62,361 nt of DNA from JAGOUA01 sp964428975 (GCA_964428975.1 CAYSAI010000007.1:1-62361); one strand, 5' to 3'; shown: positions 33,214 through 41,636, counted from the first letter of the stretch. The notes: generated by a model from the letters alone, not told the origin. A program made the numbers and translations.

Positions 33214-33216
33214 CCA

Positions 33217-33290
33217 TGGCAGGAGCCGTGGGAATCGAACCCACGTTAAAGGTTTTGGAGACCTTTGTACTACCATTATACGAGGCTCCT
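33217..33290 (-). tRNA. tRNA-Trp (anticodon CCA), encoded 3' CCA
   Basis: A full cloverleaf on the minus strand: 7-bp acceptor AGGAGCC/GGCTCCT, U8, D-arm GTAT..GTAC with GG in the loop, anticodon stem AAGGT/ACCTT with loop CTCCAAA (CCA anticodon), T-arm GTGGG TTCGATT CCCAC, discriminator G73, and a genome-encoded CCA. G73 and the CCA anticodon are standard bacterial tRNA-Trp identity elements. Confidence 0.97.
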
Positions 33291-33355
33291 ATGTGTTCTT
33301 TTTACGCTCGTTCATGCTATACGAATAGTTTTTTTGATGCAATATGTATGTGAGC

Positions 33356-34645
33356 TTATTCAAGACCGGTATCCGAATTCCAGGGATAGATCGGCCTTGC
33401 CTCCGCAAGTTCTCGCACACGCCTCGCCACGCGTTCTTGCACAAGCGTATCTTTCGCGTTTTTGAGAGACGTAGCGATCAGACTCGCGACCTCTTCCGCC
33501 TCTCGCTCTTGAAACCCTCGTGTCGTGATAGCGGGCGTTCCGACGCGAATCCCTGACGGATCCATCGGACTACGCGTATCAAACGGAATCATGTTCTTGT
33601 TCACGGAAATCCCCACTCGTTCAAGCGTACGTTCCGCTTCTTTTCCGCTAACGCCCCACGGCGTCACATCCATCAGCAAAAGATGGTTGTCCGTACCACC
33701 CGAAACAAGCTTCCCTCCTTCGCGCAAGAACACGTTTCCCATCGCGACGGCATTCACGAGCACCTGCTGTTGATACACAATGAACGCAGGCTGCATCGCT
33801 TCGTGAAGCGCAACCGCTTTCCCCGCGATGACATGTTCCATAGGCCCACCTTGCGATCCAGGAAATACCGCGCTATCGATCTTTTGCGCGAGCGTGCGTT
33901 TTCCCTCTCGATCAAGACGATCGTGCTCTTTACACAAAATCATCGCCCCACGTGGACCTCGCAGTGTTTTATGCGTTGTGGTTGTGACAACATCCGCATA
34001 TGGAACAGGGTCAGGCGCAAGCCGTGCTGCAACGAGGCCCGCGATATGCGCCATATCCACCATCAAATACGCGCCCACCTCTTCGGCGATCTTCGCAAAA
34101 CTCGCGAAATCAAGATGCCTTGGATACGCAGAAAACCCCGCGATCATCATACGCGGCTTGTGCTGCATCGCGAGCGCACGCACCTCATCCATATCGATAC
34201 GATGCGTATCTTCGCGTACCCCATACGAAACGATCGTGAACCATTTTCCACTGAAATTCACAGGTGAACCGTGCGTGAGATGGCCGCCGTGCGCAAGATT
34301 CATCGCAAGAATCGTGTCTCCCGGTTGGCAAAGCGCGAGATACACCGCGAAGTTCGCTTGCGCGCCCGCGTGCGGCTGTACGTTCGCGTGTTCCGCCTGA
34401 AACAGCCGTTTCGCCCGTTCGATCGCGAGCGATTCCACCTTATCGATCACCTGATTTCCTCCGTAGTAGCGTTTGCCCGGATAGCCTTCAGCGTATTTAT
34501 TCGTGAGCACCGAACCCACCGCTTCACGTACCGCTTCGGAAACGTAGTTCTCTGAGGCGATCAGCTCAAGCTCACTTTGTTGACGTGTTGTTTCCTCTTC
34601 GATCAAACCGGCGAGTTCTGGATCGATACCACGAAGTGTATTCAT
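33356..34645 (-). CDS. glyA: Serine hydroxymethyltransferase
   Basis: 429 aa, full length. It interconverts serine and glycine with tetrahydrofolate, supplying one-carbon units (also needed by Fmt). Motifs: ELELIASENYVS, NKYAEGYPGKRYYGG, NVQPHAGAQANFAVY, VDMAHIAGLVAA, and the PLP-lysine loop TTTTHKTLRGPRG; the C-terminus has GIRVGTPAITTRGF. It lies 65 bases upstream of tRNA-Trp on the same strand. Confidence 0.97.
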   Translation of the reverse strand: MNTLRGIDPELAGLIEEETTRQQSELELIASENYVSEAVREAVGSVLTNKYAEGYPGKRYYGGNQVIDKVESLAIERAKRLFQAEHANVQPHAGAQANFAVYLALCQPGDTILAMNLAHGGHLTHGSPVNFSGKWFTIVSYGVREDTHRIDMDEVRALAMQHKPRMMIAGFSAYPRHLDFASFAKIAEEVGAYLMVDMAHIAGLVAARLAPDPVPYADVVTTTTHKTLRGPRGAMILCKEHDRLDREGKRTLAQKIDSAVFPGSQGGPMEHVIAGKAVALHEAMQPAFIVYQQQVLVNAVAMGNVFLREGGKLVSGGTDNHLLLMDVTPWGVSGKEAERTLERVGISVNKNMIPFDTRSPMDPSGIRVGTPAITTRGFQEREAEEVASLIATSLKNAKDTLVQERVARRVRELAEARPIYPWNSDTGLE

Positions 34646-34722
34646 GCCTCAAATCGTAGAGGAAGCGGTTTTTTCTCGCAACGGATGCGTCTTCCGATGC
34701 GCTGTGCTATCCTGCCCCTGCT

Positions 34723-35076
34723 ATGAACGACCTTCCCTCCCTCATGAAGCGCATTCGCGCCACAAAACAGGAACGAAAAGAGCTCAATTTGATCGTACGC
34801 GACACGCTCGCCGCATCGGGAGCGTATCAAAAAATGCTCGACGAGTTGAAAGAGCTGCGTATAAAGAAACAACGTCTTGAACGAGAAATCAAGCAAGAAT
34901 GCACGCAAGAGATGGAAAAAGTCGAGAAGCTTGCCCAAAGTTTGAAAGCCGATAACCAACTCCTCACCGATCTCGCGCTCACGAAATTCATGAAAGGGGA
35001 AACGATCGAGATTATTGACGAAAACGATGTAAAGTACGAACCTGTATTTAAAGTGCTCTTCAAACGTATGGGCTAA
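34723..35076 (+). CDS. Small coiled-coil protein of unknown function (117 aa)
   Basis: The middle is a long basic/acidic coiled coil (LDELKELRIKKQRLEREIKQECTQ). The C-terminus is a short beta-rich module (FMKGETIEIIDENDVKYEPVFKVLFKRMG). A TATCCT-like -10 lies about 10 bases before the ATG. There is no signal peptide. It lies upstream of the cytochrome b5 gene with a 33-base gap. No family is recognised. Confidence 0.6.
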   Translation: MNDLPSLMKRIRATKQERKELNLIVRDTLAASGAYQKMLDELKELRIKKQRLEREIKQECTQEMEKVEKLAQSLKADNQLLTDLALTKFMKGETIEIIDENDVKYEPVFKVLFKRMG

Positions 35077-35109
35077 CGTGGGCTAACGCATGGGTTAACA
35101 TGAATTCGT

Positions 35110-35664
35110 ATGACGCAAAAAACCCTCGTAGGCATTGCTATCATTCTCCTCTTCTTCGCAGGAGCGGGCTATTTCGTGTGGAACGGCCGTCCCGTCATGA
35201 AGCTTGAAGAGACGCAAAACACGACGAGCACACCTCCCGTTGTGAGTGAAATTCCTCCTTTGGGGAACGTGAGTATCGGCGCAACGATCGTTTCTTCTAC
35301 GAAACCCTCGACGAAAAAGGCGGTGCCAGCACCTGTACCCGCCACAAAACCTGCACCAATACCAGAACCAACCCCTGCCCCCACACCAGCCCCCACACCA
35401 GCACCCGCGCCAATACCTACCTCTCAAGAGAAAACATTCACGCTCGCAACGGTACAAACACACGCCACGAAAGAAGACTGCTGGGCGACGATCGGCGGCG
35501 ACGTCTACGACCTCACAAGCTGGGTTTCACGCCATCCAGGAGGAGAAAACCCTATTGTTAGGCTCTGCGGAACCGATGGAACGGCTCGCTTTACCGCGAA
35601 ACATGGCGAATCCAGTACCGCGAAACGAGCGCTGTTCTTACTCAAGATTGGAAAACTTGTATGA
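35110..35664 (+). CDS. Membrane-anchored cytochrome b5-like heme protein
   Basis: 184 aa: an N-terminal anchor (LVGIAIILLFFAGAGYFVW), a long Pro/Ala/Thr linker (~60-110) and a C-terminal cytochrome b5 domain. The heme-binding loop is YDLTSWVSRHPGGENPI, with the axial His in HPGG, and the second axial His lies in FTAKHGES. It overlaps the DoxX gene by ATGA, so the two form a membrane redox pair. It is probably an electron carrier on the outer face of the membrane. Confidence 0.88.
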   Translation: MTQKTLVGIAIILLFFAGAGYFVWNGRPVMKLEETQNTTSTPPVVSEIPPLGNVSIGATIVSSTKPSTKKAVPAPVPATKPAPIPEPTPAPTPAPTPAPAPIPTSQEKTFTLATVQTHATKEDCWATIGGDVYDLTSWVSRHPGGENPIVRLCGTDGTARFTAKHGESSTAKRALFLLKIGKLV

Positions 35665-36044
35665 CCCCTTCTTCTCTTCTTCTCCTACGTCTCACGTTCG
35701 CGGGGCTTTTCGCCTGGTTTGGATTCTCGCAAGTGAGCGACCCAGGCGGATGGACCGCTTTTCTTCCAGAATACACCGGCTACCTCCCCATTCCTGCGGA
35801 AATGCTCATTCAGGTCAACGGCTGGTTTGAACTGTGTGCTGCGCTCGCCCTGCTCTTGGGTGTCTGGACACGCGTTCTTGCGGCGTTTCTCGCTCTTCAC
35901 CTCTTTGGGATCGCGTTTACCGTTGGAGGAGCGATCGGCGCGCGCGACGCAGCTCTTGGCATGATCGGCGTCATCCTCGCCATGCAACCAGCCGATCTTT
36001 GGACGATGGACGCCCGTTTCAAGCCGCAAACACCCCTCCTCTAG
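35661..36044 (+). CDS. DoxX-family membrane protein
   Basis: 127 aa, four hydrophobic helices, with the DoxX pattern LLLRLTFAGLFAWFGFSQVSDPGG...IQVNGWFELCAALALLLGVWTRVLAAFLALHLFGIAF...RDAALGMIGVILAM. DoxX-like proteins interact with quinones or redox partners in several bacteria. Translational coupling to the cytochrome b5 gene supports a joint electron-transfer role (inference). Confidence 0.85.
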   Translation: MTPSSLLLLRLTFAGLFAWFGFSQVSDPGGWTAFLPEYTGYLPIPAEMLIQVNGWFELCAALALLLGVWTRVLAAFLALHLFGIAFTVGGAIGARDAALGMIGVILAMQPADLWTMDARFKPQTPLL

Positions 36045-36070
36045 ACGAAACGTCGAAAATCCGCTATACT
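36042..36070 (+). promoter_or_regulatory. Promoter of the DEAD-box helicase gene
   Basis: -35 TAGACG (36042-36047), a 17-base spacer, -10 TATACT (36065-36070). The leader to ATG 36203 is then about 125 bases, long for this genome. Confidence 0.65.
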
Positions 36071-36202
36071 CCTGCTGATGTATTGATGTCGCAACAGGCG
36101 TTTTTTCTCAACATTCTCTCTCTTTGTTGGGTCGCTGCTCACTCGTAAAACATCCTTTTGTGCTCACCATCGCCTATTTATTGGTATTTTTCTCTATTCC
36201 TC

Positions 36203-37546
36203 ATGTCACATCCTACGTTCGCGACCCTTGATCTTGCCCCAAAATTGGTCGAGATCCTCACGTCGCTCAAACTCACCATCCCAACGCCCATTCAAGCTCA
36301 AGCCATTCCCGTGGCTCTCAAGGGCGAAGACGTGCTTGGCGTCGCTCAAACCGGCACCGGCAAAACGCTCGCCTTCGGCCTCCCTATGCTTCAACGCATC
36401 GCCACACAGGGCGGAATGGGGCTCGTGATCGCTCCCACGCGCGAACTCGCCATTCAAATTCAAGAGGCACTCATGCAGGTAGGAACAGGCATTCGTCTTC
36501 GAACGGCGGTTCTTATTGGTGGCGCTTCGATGGATAAACAGCTACGTGATATTCGTGCGAAGCCGCATGTGATTATCGCCACTCCTGGACGTCTCGTTGA
36601 TCACCTCGAACAACGTACTGTTTCTCTCAACAGCGTATCTACGCTCGTTCTTGACGAGGCAGACCGCATGCTTGATATGGGTTTTCAACCGCAAATCGCG
36701 AAGATTTTGTACGCCGTACCAAAAGAACGACAAACGCTCTTGTTTTCAGCAACCATGCCGCCCAATATCTTGAGCCTTGCGCGTGCGGCGATGAAAACGC
36801 CCGTCCATATCGAGATTGCCCGCGCTGGAACAGCCGCGGATACGATCACGCAAGATGCGTATCTTGTGCAACGCGATCAAAAACTTCCCTTGCTCAATAC
36901 CTTGCTGAAAACACGTGATGACGCCAGCGTGCTTGTGTTCTCTCGTACAAAACACGGCGCGAAAAAACTCGCGGCCGCGCTTCGTGGCGCAGGGCATACC
37001 GCCGTCGAAATTCACGCAAACCGCACCCTCGCTCAACGACGCGCCGCGCTCGAAGGGTTCAAACGTGGAACGTATCGCGTGCTCGTTGCCACAGACGTGG
37101 CTTCACGCGGCATTGACGTGAAAGATATTGGCCTCGTGGTGAACGTCGATCTTCCAGACGCACTCGACGATTACGTGCACCGTATCGGTCGAACGGGTCG
37201 TGCGGGACGCAAAGGTCATGCTGTGTCGTTTGTCCTTCCTGACCAAAAACGTGATGTGCTCGCGATCGAACGCCTCACAAAAGCGCGTATCACCGTGCTA
37301 CCGCTCCCAACGCTTCTTCCCGTTCCTGCAGCTTCGACCAGCATTCTCGCTTCGCGTGATTATGATGACCGTCCCGCGTTTGGAGCACGTCGTCAGAGTG
37401 GGTTCTTTGGCGCTTCATCTTCACGTCCACAGCAACGGAGTGCGCCTCGTGGATCGAGCCATGCCCATACGCGAACCCCGTCTCACGCTCCCGCTCACGC
37501 ACCCGTGCAAAGCGGTGCACGTCGAAAACCACGCGTCTACTTTTAA
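36203..37546 (+). CDS. DEAD-box RNA helicase (RhlE/CsdA group)
   Basis: 447 aa. Motifs in order: Q motif (TFATLDLAPKLVEIL...PTPIQAQAIP), Walker A AQTGTGKTLAFGLP, PTRELAIQ, TPGRLVDHL, DEADRMLDMGF, SAT, then in the second RecA domain LVFSRTKHGAKKLAAAL, VATDVASRGIDV and HRIGRTGRAGRKG. The C-terminus is a disordered RNA-binding tail rich in Arg, Ser and His (SRPQQRSAPRGSSHAH). ATG 36203 follows the homology, and the upstream frame is leader. A long leader before a DEAD-box gene suggests cold or autogenous control. It overlaps the convergent ung gene by 4 bases. Confidence 0.95.
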   Translation: MSHPTFATLDLAPKLVEILTSLKLTIPTPIQAQAIPVALKGEDVLGVAQTGTGKTLAFGLPMLQRIATQGGMGLVIAPTRELAIQIQEALMQVGTGIRLRTAVLIGGASMDKQLRDIRAKPHVIIATPGRLVDHLEQRTVSLNSVSTLVLDEADRMLDMGFQPQIAKILYAVPKERQTLLFSATMPPNILSLARAAMKTPVHIEIARAGTAADTITQDAYLVQRDQKLPLLNTLLKTRDDASVLVFSRTKHGAKKLAAALRGAGHTAVEIHANRTLAQRRAALEGFKRGTYRVLVATDVASRGIDVKDIGLVVNVDLPDALDDYVHRIGRTGRAGRKGHAVSFVLPDQKRDVLAIERLTKARITVLPLPTLLPVPAASTSILASRDYDDRPAFGARRQSGFFGASSSRPQQRSAPRGSSHAHTRTPSHAPAHAPVQSGARRKPRVYF

Positions 37547-38211
37547 AGGGTCCAATCAACGGGTCTGATGCCGTTCTCTTTCAAATACGCATTCGTACGA
37601 GAGAACGGTTTTGACCCAAAAAAGCCTCGATTCGCCGAAAATGGGGACGGATGTGGGGACGTTATCACCAGATGACGAGCCGGATCAATGAATCCGGCTT
37701 TTTGTTTGGCAAAATTTCCCCACAAGAGAAACACAAGATGCTCGCGCGTATTCGCGAGTTTTTTGATAAGAACATCCGTAAACGTTTCCCACCCCTGTCC
37801 TTGATGCGAACCCGCCTTCTCCGCCTCGACCGTGAGCGTCGCGTTTAATAAAAGCACTCCTTGTTCTGTCCAACGTGTCAGATCTCCTTGTGAAGGTATC
37901 TCCATTCCAAGATCATACTTTCGTTCTTTCAAGATGTTTCGTAGCGAAGGTGGAACTCTCACCCCTTGTTGGACAGAAAACGAAAGGCCATGCGCCTGCC
38001 CAGCTCCATGATACGGATCCTGTCCCAAAATCACGACTTTCACCCTGTCGACAGGGCACAGGTCAAGCGCGCGAAAGATCATCGCCGGAGGCGGATAGAC
38101 GATGCTCGTTTGATACGCAGAACGAACATACTCCGCGAGAGGAGGAAATTCTGGAGAGAGAAAAACTTCTTGGAGAAGCGCTTTCCATGATGGTTCAAGA
38201 CGAACATCCAT
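37543..38211 (-). CDS. ung: Uracil-DNA glycosylase (family 1)
   Basis: 222 aa. It removes uracil from DNA. The catalytic water-activating loop is VVILGQDPYHGAGQAHGL (Asp 65), and the uracil-binding and Leu-insertion loop is ITSPHPSPFSANRGFFG (catalytic His). LLLNATLTVEAEKAGSH and HLVFLLWGNFAK are the other family signatures. Length and motifs are normal, so the enzyme should be active. Confidence 0.97.
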   Translation of the reverse strand: MDVRLEPSWKALLQEVFLSPEFPPLAEYVRSAYQTSIVYPPPAMIFRALDLCPVDRVKVVILGQDPYHGAGQAHGLSFSVQQGVRVPPSLRNILKERKYDLGMEIPSQGDLTRWTEQGVLLLNATLTVEAEKAGSHQGQGWETFTDVLIKKLANTREHLVFLLWGNFAKQKAGFIDPARHLVITSPHPSPFSANRGFFGSKPFSRTNAYLKENGIRPVDWTL

Positions 38212-38238
38212 ACACGCATCCTAACGAAAAACTCTCTG

Positions 38239-38271
38239 AAAAACAAAACCCCTCGATGAGACTATCGAGGG
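38239..38271 (-). terminator. Terminator of the Cys-rich lipoprotein gene
   Basis: On the minus strand, CCCTCGAT / ATCGAGGG (stem 38250-38257 with 38264-38271, 6-base loop) is followed by a T-rich tract (GGTTTTGTTTTT). Confidence 0.8.
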
Positions 38272-38283
38272 GGAGAGCGCCGA

Positions 38284-39867
38284 TCACGGCGCGGGAGGGT
38301 AGAAGCCGACGCAGCCAAACGAAAATCCGTAGCTCCCACAGCTCACAGTATTGAGATACTCGATCGCTGGTCCAGAAGAACCTGTTCGCCGCATCACCGT
38401 CGTTCGCGACGTATACACAGTTCCTCGCCAACGTACCGACCATACATCTGGCCAAGTTGGTGGACAAGTCCTTTCCGTAAGGAGTCCACACCCATTCACG
38501 ATACCCATTACCACCAAAGAGGTAGCGACTTGAGTCGTGGAGAGTGGCGTAGGAGCACTACATCGATACCGCTCCGATCCAAGGCTCATCACTCCACCCG
38601 CACAAGGGGTTGGTTGAAATCCATCCGCTTGAAAAGCGATGTAGATATCTGGAAAAACATTCGCCGGAGGTATACCGAACGATCGAACATACTCCACCAC
38701 CAAGTCCGACACGCACGCGCCGTTCTCGCACAAGCGTGTTGCCGTGTTGCACACGTTTCCGCAACGTCCGCAGTGGGTAGAGCTCGTGGTGAGCGTAGCT
38801 TCGCAACCATTCGCCTCGTTCGCATCACAATTCCCAAAGCCTGTACGACAGGCGAATCCACACACGCTTGACGTACACGTGGGGTCAGCATTCGCTCGTA
38901 CGGGACATACGTTTCCGCAGCGTCCGCAGTGCGTCGTGTCGGACGACACGGTCGTCTCACAGCCGTTTGCGTCGTTTCCATCGCAGCTGCCGAAACCAGG
39001 CTGACATCCAGAAAGCGTGCATGCCCCACCGAAGCAGAACGGAATCGCATTCAGCGGTCGACACGGACGCCCGCACTGCCCACAATGCGCTGTGCTCGAG
39101 AACAGATGTACCTCACACCCATTCAAGAAGACGGTGTCACAGTCCCCGAATCCGTTCTGACATCCATTCCTACAAGTCCCTCCAGCACACGAAGTGATCG
39201 TGTTCGGCGGCGGAATGATGCATCCTTGTCCACATCCTCCGCAGTTCGCGACATTTGTTTGCGTATTCACACACGCAGTCCCACATCGCGATTCCCCTGC
39301 TGCACATCCCACGTCCGGCCCACGATCGACGGGTACATCACGAACGTCTGCAGGAGGAACGTCCACCGCGTCACGAGCATCGACGACATCCATCACATCA
39401 CGAACGTCGGGCACATCGGGCGTGTCGATCAGCACCGGAACATCCGGGATACCGGAATCCATCCGATCCATGGGCATTCCCGTGTCTGCGAGCATTCCCG
39501 TATCGAGAAATCCTGTATCAAGCATCCCCGTATCGAGAAATCCCGTATCGAGAGCCGTCGTTTCCGCGAGCACATCCACCTGAACAGGAACGTCTTCGCC
39601 CGCATCGAACGTATCCATGAACGGAACGTCTTCTCGATCGAGCACTTCGTTCGTATCTGCTACGTTCACGTCGAACGCCTCGTCAGTCACGAAACCCGTA
39701 TCTACGCCGAGCGTTTCCTCGCTCATATCGATCATAGGAACCGCGTCTGAACCGCTCGCATCTCGCGATTCCGTTGCACTCGCTCCTGCATAGAAGAGGT
39801 TCGCGTCACCACAACCCGTAAGCCCCAAGGCCAGAAATCCCGCAAGAAACAGCCTCGTTTGGCGCAT
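38284..39867 (-). CDS. Lipoprotein with Asp-Val-Thr linker and myxobacterial-type Cys-rich repeats
   Basis: 527 aa. The lipobox LALGLTGCGDANL follows a short signal peptide, so it is lipid-anchored. Residues ~40-180 are acidic and repetitive (VDTGF, LDTGM units, MDVVDARDAVDV). Residues ~185-400 hold four Cys-rich modules with the pattern C-x-x-x-C-x-N...NCG-x-CG-x-x-C and GFG-x-CD-x-x-x-x-NGCE. The C-terminal ~130 residues are a globular domain. I associate such modules with Myxococcota outer-membrane proteins and do not expect them in CPR, so horizontal transfer is likely. Shine-Dalgarno AAAGGAG precedes the ATG. Probable role: surface binding or adhesion (inference). Confidence 0.85.
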   Translation of the reverse strand: MRQTRLFLAGFLALGLTGCGDANLFYAGASATESRDASGSDAVPMIDMSEETLGVDTGFVTDEAFDVNVADTNEVLDREDVPFMDTFDAGEDVPVQVDVLAETTALDTGFLDTGMLDTGFLDTGMLADTGMPMDRMDSGIPDVPVLIDTPDVPDVRDVMDVVDARDAVDVPPADVRDVPVDRGPDVGCAAGESRCGTACVNTQTNVANCGGCGQGCIIPPPNTITSCAGGTCRNGCQNGFGDCDTVFLNGCEVHLFSSTAHCGQCGRPCRPLNAIPFCFGGACTLSGCQPGFGSCDGNDANGCETTVSSDTTHCGRCGNVCPVRANADPTCTSSVCGFACRTGFGNCDANEANGCEATLTTSSTHCGRCGNVCNTATRLCENGACVSDLVVEYVRSFGIPPANVFPDIYIAFQADGFQPTPCAGGVMSLGSERYRCSAPTPLSTTQVATSLVVMGIVNGCGLLTERTCPPTWPDVWSVRWRGTVYTSRTTVMRRTGSSGPAIEYLNTVSCGSYGFSFGCVGFYPPAP

Positions 39868-39938
39868 ACAAGCGCTCCTTTCTGCATTGTCGAGGAACAG
39901 GGGTTCTCTCCGCGACCCATTCGCGTAAAGAATGGCTT

Positions 39939-39967
39939 ATACTAGCGAAAATAGGCTTTCGCGTCAA
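39939..39967 (-). promoter_or_regulatory. Promoter of the Cys-rich lipoprotein gene
   Basis: On the minus strand: -35 TTGACG (39967-39962), a 17-base spacer, -10 TAGTAT (39944-39939). It sits across the stop codon of the upstream 180-aa gene and gives a leader of about 65 bases. Confidence 0.75.
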
Positions 39968-40506
39968 GAGGGGATCACCTTCTTCGCTACGATGCGCCGA
40001 TCAGCTACCCCTAATGACCGTAGCATCTCACGAACCTCTTTAATAGAGCGTGCTTGTTCAAGAGGACGTTCGCTGATGTTCCCTTCACGAGCAATACGCG
40101 CTTCCGCCACTCTCGAACCAAAAGAAGCCGACGCACCAAACGAGGCGGCGTTTGGACGAAGGGTTCCTGTGGCCACCATATGCTCATCCTGACCGGCACG
40201 CTTCGTGCTCTCGGTGATAAGACGTCCTGTATTCAAATCCGGTTCAGCCGTAACTCCAAGAGACTGGAGCGCTTGCGCCGCTCCTTTTAACTGTTTCGTA
40301 GAAGAAGCGGATGCTTTCCCCGTGAGCACATCCACCATCTTGCGAGCCGTCATCCCTCCACGAACGCCGTGCTCTTTGAGAGCGTGCGTGAGCTTACTTT
40401 TATCAAGCTGTTGAATCTTCCGTTGAATAATGGAGGTGTTTGACGTTCCAAACAAACGCTTTCCCACCGTAGAACCAATTCCCTGTAAAGAAGGACGAAG
40501 AGGCAT
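39964..40506 (-). CDS. Unknown basic protein (180 aa)
   Basis: A basic N-terminus (MPLRPSLQGIGSTVGKRLFG) is followed by a helical region (RKIQQLDKSKLTHALKEHGVRGGMTARKMVDVL) and a Gly/Ser/Ala-rich part (ASFGASASFGSRVAEA). The end is again helical (IKEVREMLRSLGVADRRIVAKKVIPS), where the GV-x-x-R-I-V-A-K repeat resembles the earlier KEHGVRGGMTARK. It lies 6 bases after prfA on the same strand, so it is co-transcribed with it. There is no signal peptide and no family I recognise. Confidence 0.6.
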   Translation of the reverse strand: MPLRPSLQGIGSTVGKRLFGTSNTSIIQRKIQQLDKSKLTHALKEHGVRGGMTARKMVDVLTGKASASSTKQLKGAAQALQSLGVTAEPDLNTGRLITESTKRAGQDEHMVATGTLRPNAASFGASASFGSRVAEARIAREGNISERPLEQARSIKEVREMLRSLGVADRRIVAKKVIPS

Positions 40507-40512
40507 AGACCC

Positions 40513-41580
40513 TCATTCTACCTCTTCATTCCCCTTCTTGCCAGATTTTACCGCAAGAATCATCTCCTCAATCGCCCCTCCTAAGATGAGCGGGAGCTGG
40601 TGCCACGACTTTTTCACACGATGATCCGTCAAACGATCTTGAGGGAAATTATACGTACGAATTTTCTCTGAACGATCACCGTGGCCAATCTGCGCACGCC
40701 TCTCTGCATCGAGCGCCGCGTGTTTGCGCGCTTCCTCCGCTTCCCAAAGGCGCGATCGAAGAATCGTCATCGCTCGTTCACGATTTTGCACCTGCGAACG
40801 TTCATCCTGACAATTGACCACGAGCCCAGAAGGAATGTGCGTGATACGCACGGCGGAATAGGTCGTATTAACAGACTGCCCACCGGCACCTCCAGCACAA
40901 AACGTATCAATACGAAGATCTTTCGCTTCAAGTGTCACTTCCGAAGCCTCGATTTCTGGCAGAACAGCGACCGTCACGGTGGACGTGTGGATACGCCCCT
41001 GTTTTTCCGTTGCAGGAACGCGCTGTACGCGATGAACGCCCGATTCATACTTCAACCAGCCATAGACACCCGTTCCATCCACCGCAAACACAACTTCTTT
41101 GTAACCGCCAAGTTCATTCGAGGACTCGCTAACGAGCGCGGCTTTCCATCCATGATTTTCCGCAAAACGCACATACATACGAAATAGCTCTCCCGCAAAA
41201 AGCGCCGCCTCATCGCCACCCGCACCGGCGCGGATTTCCACAATGACACTGTTTTGATCATGCGGATCAGGCGGAAGAAGATCGAGCAAAAACGCCTCTT
41301 CCGTGCGAACGCATACTTCCTCTACACGAAGACGGTCCGCTTCCGCCATCGCGCGCAGCTCTGCATCATCTGAATGAAGCGCCTCTTGTATGTCACGCAA
41401 GGCTCGATCTGCACGCAAAAACGCCTCGGCACTTTCCGCGAGGTGTTTCGCTCGTGCGTAGGTTTGAGAGGCGAGCTTGAGCTTCGCTTGGTCACTGAAT
41501 ATCTCTGGAAGAGCGAGCGCGGCTTCCGCCTCACACACCTCACGAAGAGCCTGTTCCGCAGAAGAAAAAAGGGATGACAT
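40513..41580 (-). CDS. prfA: Peptide chain release factor 1
   Basis: 355 aa. It ends translation at UAA and UAG. The GGQ hydrolysis loop is CAGGAGGQSVNTTYSAVRI and the codon-recognition PxT motif is in HRVQRVPATEKQGRIHTS, which marks it as RF1. The C-terminal DHRVKKSWHQLPLIL is typical. I prefer ATG 41580 (MSSLFSSAEQALRE); ATG 41592 is possible. The upstream L31 gene is separated by a terminator. Confidence 0.97.
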   Translation of the reverse strand: MSSLFSSAEQALREVCEAEAALALPEIFSDQAKLKLASQTYARAKHLAESAEAFLRADRALRDIQEALHSDDAELRAMAEADRLRVEEVCVRTEEAFLLDLLPPDPHDQNSVIVEIRAGAGGDEAALFAGELFRMYVRFAENHGWKAALVSESSNELGGYKEVVFAVDGTGVYGWLKYESGVHRVQRVPATEKQGRIHTSTVTVAVLPEIEASEVTLEAKDLRIDTFCAGGAGGQSVNTTYSAVRITHIPSGLVVNCQDERSQVQNRERAMTILRSRLWEAEEARKHAALDAERRAQIGHGDRSEKIRTYNFPQDRLTDHRVKKSWHQLPLILGGAIEEMILAVKSGKKGNEEVE

Positions 41581-41598
41581 AGAAGAAATCATGCAATC

Positions 41599-41632
41599 AA
41601 AAAACCGAGAACGCAAGAGGACTCGGTTTTTG
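41599..41632 (-). terminator. Terminator after rpmE
   Basis: On the minus strand, CCGAG (41626-41622) and CTCGG (41609-41605) with flanking A/T pairing extend to AAAAACCGAG / CTCGGTTTTT around a 12-base loop, ending in a T6 tract. Confidence 0.85.
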
Positions 41633-41636
41633 ACCG

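Noticed and set aside
27884..33290. Classical integron with attC sites
   Set aside because: The hairpins resemble terminators joined to a tRNA end rather than R''-L''-L'-R' attC structure, and there is no intI in the window. I keep only the neutral term cassette array.
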